Source: JBHHUI01 sp965248775 (lineage in GTDB: Bacteria; Chloroflexota; Anaerolineae; Anaerolineales; JBHHUI01). From it: a stretch of DNA of 64,000 nucleotides. Position 1 is the stretch's first letter; each line of letters starts with the position of its first letter. Positions 44,049 to 51,854 of the stretch are shown here, in pieces. The notes beneath the pieces were generated by a model that was not told where the DNA came from, made no database searches, and was given only the letters and a program-made list of their open reading frames with translations. The stretch is taken from contig OZ252150.1 of the NCBI GenBank assembly GCA_965248775.1, forward strand, positions 3,720,001 to 3,784,000. Direction: 5' to 3'. The position numbers were made by a program, and so were the translations under genes.

Positions 44049-44450
44049 TCACCGGCGGGCAGGCACCAGTGCAGACATTTCTTCGGGCAGCCGGACGGGC
44101 TTTAATGTCTCGGCGTTAATTAGGCAGAACGACTGTAGGGCCCGCGCTGCGACTTCGCCGGATTCTGCAATGCTGAATTCAGCTTGTAGAAATGCCCGCA
44201 CGCGTTGAACCTTTGTTACTTCCATGCATCCAATGACAGTTTGCGGCAAGCGCGGCTGTGCGAGGTAATCGATCTCCGTGCGTAGCAGGATGGGGATCAT
44301 TCCACGTTCGAGAATTGCGCCCAGCGGCAACGATTGATTCAACAATTCCAAACGCAAGTCTTCGAGCCAGCGGATATACACGATATTGCTGACATGACCG
44401 CCAAAGTCGATGTCATATGTACGGATTTCGAAACGTAGTTCAATTTTCAT
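44049..44450 (-). CDS. Acyl-CoA thioesterase, 4HBT/YbgC-like
   Basis: This 133-residue hotdog thioesterase has the family motif IRTYDIDFGGHVSNIVYIRW, whose Asp is catalytic, followed by LEDLRLELL. Its stop overlaps the start of the downstream MFS gene by 4 bases, so they form one leftward unit. YbgC/FadM-type enzymes hydrolyse acyl-CoAs of varied length. The substrate is not evident. Confidence 0.88.
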   Translation of the reverse strand: MKIELRFEIRTYDIDFGGHVSNIVYIRWLEDLRLELLNQSLPLGAILERGMIPILLRTEIDYLAQPRLPQTVIGCMEVTKVQRVRAFLQAEFSIAESGEVAARALQSFCLINAETLKPVRLPEEMSALVPARR

Positions 44451-44492
44451 GTTTGGGCAGGCGGAATTCTACGTGGAGTGTGTGGAGGTGCA

Positions 44493-45845
44493 CTAACCGT
44501 CCGGCGCGCGCGTCAACCGCCGCAATGGCCCGAAGGCAGCCAGCGCAGCCCCAATAAATGGCAACGCTAATTCCAGAAGGCGCACCCCCGGCGGATTCTG
44601 GGTCGTGACACCGTTGAGGGTGAGCATCGCCAGCCCGTAGCAGATCAGCGCGGCGCCGAGTAGCAAACGCCAAACCGGCGGAGTCGCAGATTGTTTGGCG
44701 GATCCGGGGCGTTCAAAGCGGATGAAAATAGCGACAAAAATCAGCAGCACAGCAAGCAGCAAGCCAAGCCATACCGGACGCGTCAGCCACCAGCCGGCGC
44801 TGCCCGGAAAATAATTCAGTCCTGCGCCCCCAAACAGCACCGCCGTTGCAGCCAGCAGCAGCATGGCAGTCACGTGCCACATGAAGATGGTCATAATCAT
44901 CCCGTTGACTAACACGGTCGCCGTCCATGGCGTATTATTTTGCAGCCAACGGCGTGCGCGTGATTCCAAAGAGAGCAGCAGACCGGTCTGAAAGACGCCT
45001 ATTGCCAACATTGTAAGATTCGGCGGCAACGAATTGCTAATTTCTTCACCGCCAACCGATACCATGCTCACTGGGTACGGGCCGAATGTCACCAACGCGA
45101 TCAGAATCGCAAGCCCGCCAATCGTCCACAACGCTGTCTTGCGCAATCCGACCAATCGACCCGTCTGCCAGGCGAAGCCCAATTGATGCACGGCCAACCA
45201 GATGAAGAGATAGTTCACCCATCCCACGGCGCGCCAACCGACGCCAAGCGCCAGTATATCCACCCCGACCGCGCAAGCCGCCAAACCCCAGAACGAGCCA
45301 AATCCGAACCGCGCCCAGGCCCCGTATGCAAGCGGGACGAGAATTACGACAATGACATAGATAACCAGAAACCAGGCCGGAAGCAGCGCAAATTGGGAGG
45401 CGACTTTCAAGATGGCCGCATCCACTTGCAATGCGCCGGCTACCAGGCCAATCACAGCCCAGACGACCAGTAATGGCAAAACCGGGCGGATGAGGCGCTG
45501 CAGTCTTGCCGCCAACCAATCGCCGTAATCCTGCTCCCTACGCTGCGCGGATTGCCAGGATAGACTGTTGCCGTAGCCGCCAACCAAAAAGAAAATGGGC
45601 ATTACCTGAAACAACCATGTCAACCAACGGGTCCAGGGAACGATAGTGAGTATCTCCGCCGGAACCACTACGCCTGCCTTCATATAAGGAGCCACGACCA
45701 GCCAATGCCCGGTGATGACGGCCGTTATCGATAGGGCGCGCAGGAAATCGACATAGCGGTTTCGTGAATCCGGGGTCTGGGCCGCAAGTTTGGCCGCCTG
45801 CGTCCAGATTCGCGGCCGCATTCGCGGCGCTATAGAATTATCCAT
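44493..45845 (-). CDS. Membrane acyltransferase (acyltransferase-3 family)
   Basis: This 450-residue protein has about ten transmembrane helices and the acyltransferase-3 N-terminal pattern RYVDFLRALSITAVITGHWL (R..D.LRa..i..V...H), then MPIFFLVGGYGNSLSW. These enzymes O-acylate extracellular polysaccharides, peptidoglycan or lipids. It lies upstream of the thioesterase and MFS genes in the same orientation. A Gln/Thr-containing cytoplasmic head of ~30 residues precedes the first helix. Confidence 0.85.
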   Translation of the reverse strand: MDNSIAPRMRPRIWTQAAKLAAQTPDSRNRYVDFLRALSITAVITGHWLVVAPYMKAGVVVPAEILTIVPWTRWLTWLFQVMPIFFLVGGYGNSLSWQSAQRREQDYGDWLAARLQRLIRPVLPLLVVWAVIGLVAGALQVDAAILKVASQFALLPAWFLVIYVIVVILVPLAYGAWARFGFGSFWGLAACAVGVDILALGVGWRAVGWVNYLFIWLAVHQLGFAWQTGRLVGLRKTALWTIGGLAILIALVTFGPYPVSMVSVGGEEISNSLPPNLTMLAIGVFQTGLLLSLESRARRWLQNNTPWTATVLVNGMIMTIFMWHVTAMLLLAATAVLFGGAGLNYFPGSAGWWLTRPVWLGLLLAVLLIFVAIFIRFERPGSAKQSATPPVWRLLLGAALICYGLAMLTLNGVTTQNPPGVRLLELALPFIGAALAAFGPLRRLTRAPDG

Positions 45846-46432
45846 TAGTTACCGGTTGTCCTAAATCTGCTCAGCATGCATGGGTCGTGCTCATTATGCA
45901 CCTGTTTCGAAAATTGTGTGATGGGCAGTTCGTATTATCTTTTCGCCGATGATCATCACAGTGCGTTTGGGGTACCGCCAATTCTATAATGCGCCCAACG
46001 GCTTACCATGAATATGCGGGTTTGCTTGGCCAGACGCATCGCGCGACCGAAGACAGCGGCGATTTGCAGGCGATGCATGTCGGGGCTCTGCTTTTCGGGA
46101 GCGCACTCGAAACCTTGTGCTAGCCGCGGGAGGGTATGTGTCCGCGTCCGGGTTGCCAATCCGGACAGCGAAGAAGATTTTAATAACCTGAGTTTCGGAT
46201 AAGGGCGAAGCTCAGGTTATTAGCATTTCAAGTCAGATAGATAAGGGGTGCCTAAAAGCCAAGGCAAGAATGGTGCCCCTATAGACGATGGGGCATTCTA
46301 CGACCCGACGATCATCCCGTCGGAAACTAGAGATATCACTCGAGGTCCCTGGTGACAGGGACCTCGAATTCATTAGTCGAAGGAACACACAGCTGGACTC
46401 ATGTTAATCTAATTTTCGCCAAAGACCGTCAG
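45846..46432. other. Gene-free stretch with a cluster of hairpins
   Basis: No convincing coding region is present. Between 46146 and 46366 five inverted repeats follow one another: GTCCGG/CCGGAC (46146-46166), TAATAACCTGAG/CTCAGGTTATTA (46181-46222), TGCCCC/GGGGCA (46274-46295), CCGACG/CGTCGG (46305-46323) and CGAGGTCCCTG/CAGGGACCTCG (46341-46366). None has a clear T-run. They could be tandem RNA structures, a non-coding element, or a worn non-autonomous mobile element. Confidence 0.5.
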
Positions 46433-46695
46433 CTATTGTGATGAAACATACTCTTCCATCTTTTGGCAATTTGCTGCCACTCTATCTTCAAGGTTATCTA
46501 ATACTGCATCCCATTGCTCTATCGTCATATCAATACATGTCTGAATAACTTCGTTTGATGGTACCGACTCAATAGCCTGCTGTACGATCTCCTGCATCGA
46601 TAATATAAATGCTCTATTTGATTCTAAATGTGTTTTTGTCGCCAATATCTCAGTATGCCCTGGAATCAACACATTGAAATCATATTCTTCAATTA

Positions 46696-48176
46696 ACTCG
46701 AGTGTTGTGATTTGAGTGATCTTAGGGCATATTCGGCCGATGCAACTTCCCATCGTAAAACCGGCTCCCATCGTATCAGAGCACAGCGCCAGCTTTCGCG
46801 GGGTGTTTGAAAACCGCTGTCAGTTCCGGCATTTCGAGAATTATCTAACCGGACTGCTTGTGTTGAAGAACAAGTCGATGGCGAACATGACGCGCTGCCT
46901 GTTGGATAGCGCTGACAAGACCAACCTGTCGCGCTTCTTGTCGGAAGCGAACTGGGATGCCGCGGAACTGAACCAGGAACGCATTGCATACTTATTCCAG
47001 CAAACCAAGCGTCAGCGCCAGGGCGCCCGCAAATCGATGCTGGCCATCGATGATACTTTGTGCGAGCACGTCGGCAGTCTGTTCGAATACATTGACCAAC
47101 ATTACAACCACGGCAACCACATGTATCCGCTAGCGCACAATCTGGTCACCGGCCACTACATCAGCGGCGCGGTTCGCTTTCCGGCCGACTGGCGACTGTA
47201 CCGGCGCTACGAAGAAGTCACCGACTGGGAAGCGTTCGTCAAGAAACTGTTGCCCGACGCTACGATCCCGAAAACCAAGAAGGAGCGTAATCGCTTCAAA
47301 CGTCAAGTCGCACCCACCTTGCTGGCCGACCCAGAGTTCCGGGCTCTGGACGAATCTTTTCAGACCAAGATTTCGCTGGCGGCTGAACTGGTCAAGGCGG
47401 CGCTGGCGCACGATTTGCCCTTTGAAACGGTGCTGTTCGACGCCTGGTACCTGGCACCCGAATTGCTCGAAGTTCTCAGTGCGCATGGCAAGCACTGGAT
47501 CAGCCTGCTGAAAAACAACCGCAACCTTATCACCAACAGCTTTGTGCTCCAGGATGCTTCCGGCGAACGCATGCGCTTTGATGGTCCGCACATCAAGGTG
47601 CAGGACCTAGTGCCGCTTATCCCACCTTCCGCTTTCAAACCGATGCAAGTGGGCGAGCAGACCTACTACTGCTTCAGCAAGAATGTACGCATCCCGACTT
47701 TGGGGAAGGTACGGCTGGTCATCAGCTTTGCCAAGCCTGATTTAACCGGCACCTATGCCGTGCTGGTCAGCAGCCATCTCAGTTGGGATGCCAAGAAGAT
47801 CATCGCAACCTATCTGCTCCGTTGGCCGATTGAGACCTTTTATCAAGACGCCAAACAGAACCTGGGGCTCCACGAATATCGCATGCGCTCGGCCGCCGCC
47901 ATTCATAAGCACTGGTCACTGGTCTTCGTGGCCTATTCGTTCCTGCACCTGCACTGTTTGCCCACATCGCGTCGTGACAAGGTCTGCGCGCCCATCCAAT
48001 CCATCGGGCAGGTTATTCGCCAACAAAGCCAGCAGCTAATCGAAGCATTGATCTTGCAGGCTCACGGCTCTCTGTCTGACGGTACTGACGAGCAACAAGT
48101 CTTCTCGTACTTATTCGCCAAGCAGGCTTACTCTTTGGCTGCTTGAGCCTTTTCACTCAAATCACAACACTCGAGT
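46696..48176 (+). mobile_element. IS701-family insertion sequence (1481 bp)
   Basis: Perfect 24-bp terminal inverted repeats start ACTCGAGTGTTGTGATTT at 46696, with the complement ending at 48176. A 4-bp target duplication ATTA lies at 46692-46695 and 48177-48180. The transposase gene is intact. Long perfect ends and a precise duplication indicate a recent insertion. Confidence 0.93.
46740..48146 (+). CDS. IS701-family transposase
   Basis: This ~468-residue transposase has an N-terminal RHFENYLTGLLVLKNKSMAN, the catalytic Asp in SMLAIDDTLCEHVG, the second in VLFDAWYLAPELL, and the C-terminal WPIETFYQDAKQNLGLHEYR with the catalytic Glu. This is the IS701/IS4-like arrangement. The start is placed at the ATG at 46740 (MQLPIVKPAP). 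The frame is intact. Confidence 0.9.
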   Translation: MQLPIVKPAPIVSEHSASFRGVFENRCQFRHFENYLTGLLVLKNKSMANMTRCLLDSADKTNLSRFLSEANWDAAELNQERIAYLFQQTKRQRQGARKSMLAIDDTLCEHVGSLFEYIDQHYNHGNHMYPLAHNLVTGHYISGAVRFPADWRLYRRYEEVTDWEAFVKKLLPDATIPKTKKERNRFKRQVAPTLLADPEFRALDESFQTKISLAAELVKAALAHDLPFETVLFDAWYLAPELLEVLSAHGKHWISLLKNNRNLITNSFVLQDASGERMRFDGPHIKVQDLVPLIPPSAFKPMQVGEQTYYCFSKNVRIPTLGKVRLVISFAKPDLTGTYAVLVSSHLSWDAKKIIATYLLRWPIETFYQDAKQNLGLHEYRMRSAAAIHKHWSLVFVAYSFLHLHCLPTSRRDKVCAPIQSIGQVIRQQSQQLIEALILQAHGSLSDGTDEQQVFSYLFAKQAYSLAA

Positions 48177-48946
48177 ATTAATAAGTCATGAGCCTGCAAA
48201 TGCGCACCCAGATCCACTGTGACTCCGAACCCAGCAAATGGTGCGGATCTAGGATGAAATAGGTCGACTACCATCGCAACTCTTTGTCTTGGCGCATAAA
48301 TCACTATGTCACCTGCGGAATGGTATGTACCTATATAGGACAACTCTAAGACGTGATTACCAACCTCTAGTGTATAGGTATCATCAAATGTTATCGTTGG
48401 AGCGGGAACCCCAGACAATAAATCTGCAGTATCTTGATGTGCAACATATTCTATGTCTGGAGGGAACAGTCCAGCAGCTCCCACGTGATCATTATGAGCG
48501 TGGGAATAAATCATGTGGGTTATCGGTTCATCGGTTACCGCTTGTATAGCTTCGAGATAGGATGTTCCAATTGGTTGGGGTGCATCAATGACAATCACTC
48601 CTTCCCCGGTCGTAAAAAACAATGTTTGATAACGAAACCCTGACAGCCAATATATTCCATCTGCAATTTCATCCACAAAATAACCTTTCGCAGGGTCAAT
48701 AGTAGGGGGCTGCTCCGTATATCCCAAAGTTTGTGAAAAGTCATTGGTTGAATTTCCTGTGACTACAGGGGCTTCCACTTCGACGACCTGCGTCACTTCT
48801 ATCTGTTCTGGGCTGTTTGAGCAGGCCCCTAATAGAGTGCCAACACTCACGAGAGCAATCTTCACTTTCATCCATTTGTTCATATTAATTCTCTTTGGAC
48901 CTGATTGAAATTGTCCTTGTTAGCGTTTATAGGATCCGTCCCCACA

Positions 48947-49131
48947 TTAGGCTGTCCACTTTTCACGCACTCGGGTTTCAGGATGAATGTTGGGATGTGG
49001 TAATTCGTCATCGATTACTGTGCGACTTTCAAGCAAGAATATCAAACCCAATGCCCCCAATACGGCCAACACAATAAACGTATCGCCGCCAATCCGAGCG
49101 TACAATATGCCGCCCAGAATTGGGCCCCAGC
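48947..49131 (-). pseudogene. C-terminal remnant of an MFS transporter
   Basis: Read leftward from 49131 to the TAA at 48947-48949, the sequence encodes GPILGGILYARIGGDTFIVL, then VLGALGLIFLLES and a charged tail. This is typical of the last helix and C-terminal tail of a major facilitator. No upstream part or start codon remains. It lies between the terminator of the DUF4267 gene and the start of the MBL lipoprotein gene and is probably a deletion remnant. Confidence 0.65.
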
Positions 49132-49279
49132 GTTAAGTGAGTTTAGCGCAGCTTCAACCTCTAGCACATCTTCAGGGAGGATCGTCTGATCCTACTTCGC
49201 AAAGATGTCCAATACAGGTTGAGCTTCGACGAATTGGCTAAGTAAATCGGGTTCTGTTACTGGCCAAGTCCTTTAAAGA

Positions 49280-49319
49280 AAACTTCGCTGCCGGATTGGT
49301 GACCCGTACAGCGAAGTTT
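49280..49319 (-). terminator. Rho-independent terminator
   Basis: AAACTTCGCTG (49280-49290) pairs perfectly with CAGCGAAGTTT (49309-49319). On the minus strand it is followed by TTTTCTTT. It lies 27 bp after the end of the DUF4267 gene and terminates it. Confidence 0.88.
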
Positions 49320-49345
49320 ACTTTAGTTTATGATTGTCCACAGTT

Positions 49346-49723
49346 TTAATCCTTTGCAGTCCAAAAGGCGCGAATACCAAAGACAGCTCCTGCCCAGAAG
49401 ACGACAACCATGATCAAAAGAAACCCGATGCTGAAACCTTGTTCGGAAAAACTTCCCAGATAGTCGCCTATATCAGTCAGCAGGCGCATAACAAACATCA
49501 CCAGCATCATCCTGCGGGAACCGCGAGACAGAGCGAAGATTGTAGCTAGGCCAGCAGTAATATTGCGAATTCCATATGCCTCAGCCCCACCGCCAGACAC
49601 ATCAAATGGCATTGATTCAGGACTGAATACCGTCACTAAACCAAGACCAATGGGTATAAGAGTCATGACTAGGATACCGTAAATCCAGACCCAGACGGGG
49701 AACTTTCCTGTTGTTTCAGACAT
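49346..49723 (-). CDS. DUF4267-like membrane protein
   Basis: This 125-residue protein has four transmembrane helices. It matches the small DUF4267-type family: YGIRNITAGLATIFALSRGS and MLVMFVMRLLTDIGDYLGSF, ending in FGIRAFWTAKD. Such proteins often sit next to HxlR or TetR regulators. Here an HxlR gene is divergent 373 bp away, with no other gene between, so it may be the regulator's target. Function unknown. Confidence 0.72.
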   Translation of the reverse strand: MSETTGKFPVWVWIYGILVMTLIPIGLGLVTVFSPESMPFDVSGGGAEAYGIRNITAGLATIFALSRGSRRMMLVMFVMRLLTDIGDYLGSFSEQGFSIGFLLIMVVVFWAGAVFGIRAFWTAKD

Positions 49724-50096
49724 AATATTTCATTCCTCACCTTCGATAATAATTTTTTTATCTCAGTATTCCAATGTGATTTCATTCTAAATTTTCTTGT
49801 AACTGATTTTGAATTGCTATAAAATCTTTTAGGATGTGGTTTTTACGACAAGCATCTTCCAGATCAGGTGCAAGTCAAACTCAGTCAATAATGCCTCCTT
49901 ACCTGTCGCATGTCACAATCCTGCACTCAGTCAGTTGAGCATTAAGTCATTTTCACCTCCTTTCAGAAACTTAAGAACAAGCTGCTCTGGCAAATGATTG
50001 GTCTGGGTAGTTAGATTATATTAAGTAAGTAACCAAAATAATAATATTACGTTACAAATTATTGTCCAGACACGAATTTTATGCCATAATAGAGAT
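49724..50096. other. AT-rich divergent intergenic region
   Basis: This holds no gene. It is clearly more AT-rich than its surroundings. Next to the HxlR gene is a possible sigma-70 promoter, TTGTCC (50062-50067) with CATAAT (50085-50090), 17 bp apart and 6 bp before the ATG. An interrupted GTAAC/GTTAC repeat near 50029-50055 could be an operator. Confidence 0.4.
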
Positions 50097-50504
50097 ATGT
50101 CTGAAACGAAGCCTGATCCTGATGAGGAGAATGTAGATTCCGAAACGGTTTTCCCACCTACTCTGTTTCCGGGATATGAGCCTGGTCCTTTTAGTCCATT
50201 GTTTCATGAAGCATCTGAATTGATCGGCAAACGATGGAATGGCGCGATTATTTACTGCTTTTTTCATGGCCTAAAGCGATTTTCGGAGCTTGAGGATGCA
50301 ATTCCCGGGTTATCATCACGGATGCTTTCAGAACGCCTGAAGGAGCTTGAGGATCACAACTTAATCCGTCGTGAAGTCATTCCCGAAAGACCTGTACGGG
50401 TCGAGTATACGCTGACGGACAAGGGCATCGACCTGGGTGATGTAATCAAGGCCATCTATCGTTGGGCACGCAAGTGGCAAAACAAACAAGATGACACAGG
50501 TTGA
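50097..50504 (+). CDS. HxlR-family transcriptional regulator
   Basis: This 135-residue winged-helix regulator has the HxlR pattern LIGKRWNGAIIYCFFHGLKR, FSELEDAIPGLSSRMLSERL and the wing EVIPERPVRVEYTLTDKGI. A 35-residue N-terminal extension precedes it. HxlR proteins respond to aldehydes, redox or disulfide stress. The usual N-terminal sensing Cys is absent here, though one Cys lies in the first helix (YCFF). The -10 box is 6 bp from the ATG, so the message may be leaderless. Confidence 0.88.
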   Translation: MSETKPDPDEENVDSETVFPPTLFPGYEPGPFSPLFHEASELIGKRWNGAIIYCFFHGLKRFSELEDAIPGLSSRMLSERLKELEDHNLIRREVIPERPVRVEYTLTDKGIDLGDVIKAIYRWARKWQNKQDDTG

Positions 50505-50950
50505 TTCGGTTTTGATGAATGCGCTGACTTCCCATGAGACAAGTCGCTAGTCTCCGAGAATTGAATTTTGCGCCATGATTCCTTCAAGGTAGTGCAGCGC
50601 TGAGCTATGCTAAAGTAAATACTCCCACAAATGACACTTGCGGGAGTATTTTTTATATATCTCAAAGGCGCATACGGTTTATCGGTGTACACCCGGAGCC
50701 CCAAAATCAGGTGATTTGCTACCGTCCGCTTTTTGATTGTTTGTTACCCCAGTGGCACTAACGTACACCTCATGCCGAAAGAAAGCAGCGCACAGGTGCG
50801 ACATCAGAAGCGTCCTTATTGATTGTTGAGTCGCCCTGTTAGCTTTGACGGGTTCCGGTCCAAAGCGACTAATCTGTGCCACCACTCATTTCAATTTTAT
50901 ACTTCGACCACCTTTAGATACGATCTGCGTCAACGCCAACGGCCAAGGTT
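50505..50950. other. Intergenic region without a gene
   Basis: Apart from a terminator hairpin at 50619-50657, no coding sequence is supported. The open frames on the minus strand here have no family resemblance and unusual composition. Confidence 0.5.
50619..50657 (+). terminator. Rho-independent terminator
   Basis: AATACTCCC (50620-50628) pairs with GGGAGTATT (50644-50652) around a 15-base loop and is followed by TTTTT. It most likely ends the HxlR transcript. Confidence 0.85.
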
Positions 50951-51811
50951 ATGCCCAATCTATCATCTAAAAAACTCGAGAATTACCGCGCGCAGACCTT
51001 CCGATTGCGTGCCCGGCATCGTTTGCAATCTGTGGACGACGCACTTCAATTTGTGAACGAGCGCGGATTCGTTTTTCTGTGGCCAATCAAGAACATAGTG
51101 TTGCCCAATCTGTGGAATGCTGTCGCCGGGGACCGGGCGGTTGCCGAGGCACACGACGACCCCGGCCATATCACGTGGCGCTGGAAGGATGAGATGCTGA
51201 ACAAGCGCAAATGGTACTATGCCAAACTGCTGCGGAACAAGGCGACCGTCATCTCGCTCGACACCTCGAAATACTTCTATGCGCTTAAAGCCAACTTCGG
51301 TGACCCCGAGCAGGACTACCTGCAACTATATGAGGACGGCTTGTTGAGTCAGGCAGGAAAGTCAATATTCGAAACGTTGTTACGCGAAGGTCCGTTGGAC
51401 ACTGTGAAATTAAAACGGTTAACGCACATGGCTTCCAGGAGCGGTACCAGCGCCTTCAACCGGGGGCTGACCGAGCTACAAAAGGATTTCAAAATACTTC
51501 CAATGGGTGTGGCGGAAGCCGGCGCCTGGCGATACAGCTTCGTCTTTGATGCAGTGCACCGCTACTATCCGAAACTGCCGCAACAAGCTCGTGCGATTAC
51601 GCGCGATGAGGCGCGTCAGGAGTTGACGCGCACGTATATCAACTCGGTCGGCGCAGCGACGGCCGGCGATGTGAAGAAGCTATTTGGATGGAAGCTCAGG
51701 GAGGCGCAAGCCGCTTTGCAGCAGCTCAAAGAAACGGGTGAAGTTCAGATCCAATCCTCGGCGGGAGCCTCCCGCGAGCAATACTTTGTTCTCGACACGC
51801 TGATAACCTGA
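50951..51811 (+). CDS. Winged-helix DNA glycosylase-like protein (AlkZ/YcaQ-related)
   Basis: This 286-residue protein resembles the crosslink-repair glycosylase (AlkZ/HTH_42) superfamily. It has a Trp-rich start region (ERGFVFLWPIKNIVLPNLW), WRWKDEMLNKRKWYYAKLL, and repeated winged-helix units (GPLDTVKLKRLTHMASRSGT, GAATAGDVKKLFGWKLREAQ). The QxQ/QxD catalytic motif of AlkZ is not evident, so it may be a non-catalytic relative. The ATG at 50951 is used. A strong hairpin follows the stop. The likely role is DNA repair or binding, inferred. Confidence 0.65.
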   Translation: MPNLSSKKLENYRAQTFRLRARHRLQSVDDALQFVNERGFVFLWPIKNIVLPNLWNAVAGDRAVAEAHDDPGHITWRWKDEMLNKRKWYYAKLLRNKATVISLDTSKYFYALKANFGDPEQDYLQLYEDGLLSQAGKSIFETLLREGPLDTVKLKRLTHMASRSGTSAFNRGLTELQKDFKILPMGVAEAGAWRYSFVFDAVHRYYPKLPQQARAITRDEARQELTRTYINSVGAATAGDVKKLFGWKLREAQAALQQLKETGEVQIQSSAGASREQYFVLDTLIT

Positions 51812-51854
51812 GTACACCGTAAACGAAGTTCGAGTACTTTCTTTACGGTGTACT
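51811..51854 (+). terminator. Long hairpin, probable terminator
   Basis: AGTACACCGTAAA (51811-51823) pairs perfectly with TTTACGGTGTACT (51842-51854) across an 18-base loop. It starts at the last base of the stop codon of the AlkZ-like gene. There is no T-run, so termination may be Rho-dependent or the hairpin may stabilise the mRNA end. Confidence 0.6.

Larger units (their letters stand above)
41296..44052 (-). pseudogene. MFS transporter split by an IS1182-family element
   Basis: The gene runs leftward from 44052 (RLPFFAITLLAIEFLDELVF). It covers about ten helices (GFLSTFIEPPLFILGDVWKR, FVGLSEATLMDTAPKRHEQL) and is cut at 43083. After removing the IS and one CTAG duplication the sequence reads GWYAILAAHLYSAMPGKSGT in frame and runs to a TAA at 41296-41298. 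It is otherwise intact, so the insertion is the only lesion. Its first codons overlap the thioesterase gene's end. Substrate unknown. Confidence 0.9.
46433..48883 (-). pseudogene. Metallo-beta-lactamase-fold lipoprotein split by an IS701-family element
   Basis: The gene starts at 48883 with a lipoprotein signal (LVSVGTLLGAC) and has the zinc-binding motif MIYSHAHNDHVGAAG (HxHxDH). It is cut at 48177 by the IS and resumes after 46695 as IEEYDFNVLIPGHTEIL with the later His ligand. Removing the element and one TAAT/ATTA copy rejoins AHDLLIEEYDFN in frame. It ends at 46433. Exported MBL-fold hydrolases act on diverse esters, lactones and lactams. It is inactive as it stands. Confidence 0.9.

Noticed and set aside
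46008..46202. Small Cys/Arg-rich open frames between 45956 and 46202
   Set aside because: They lack a ribosome-binding site and overlap each other on both strands and a hairpin region.
46341..46366. Rho-independent terminator
   Set aside because: The 11-bp stem is strong but no T-run follows on either strand, so it is listed only as part of the hairpin cluster.
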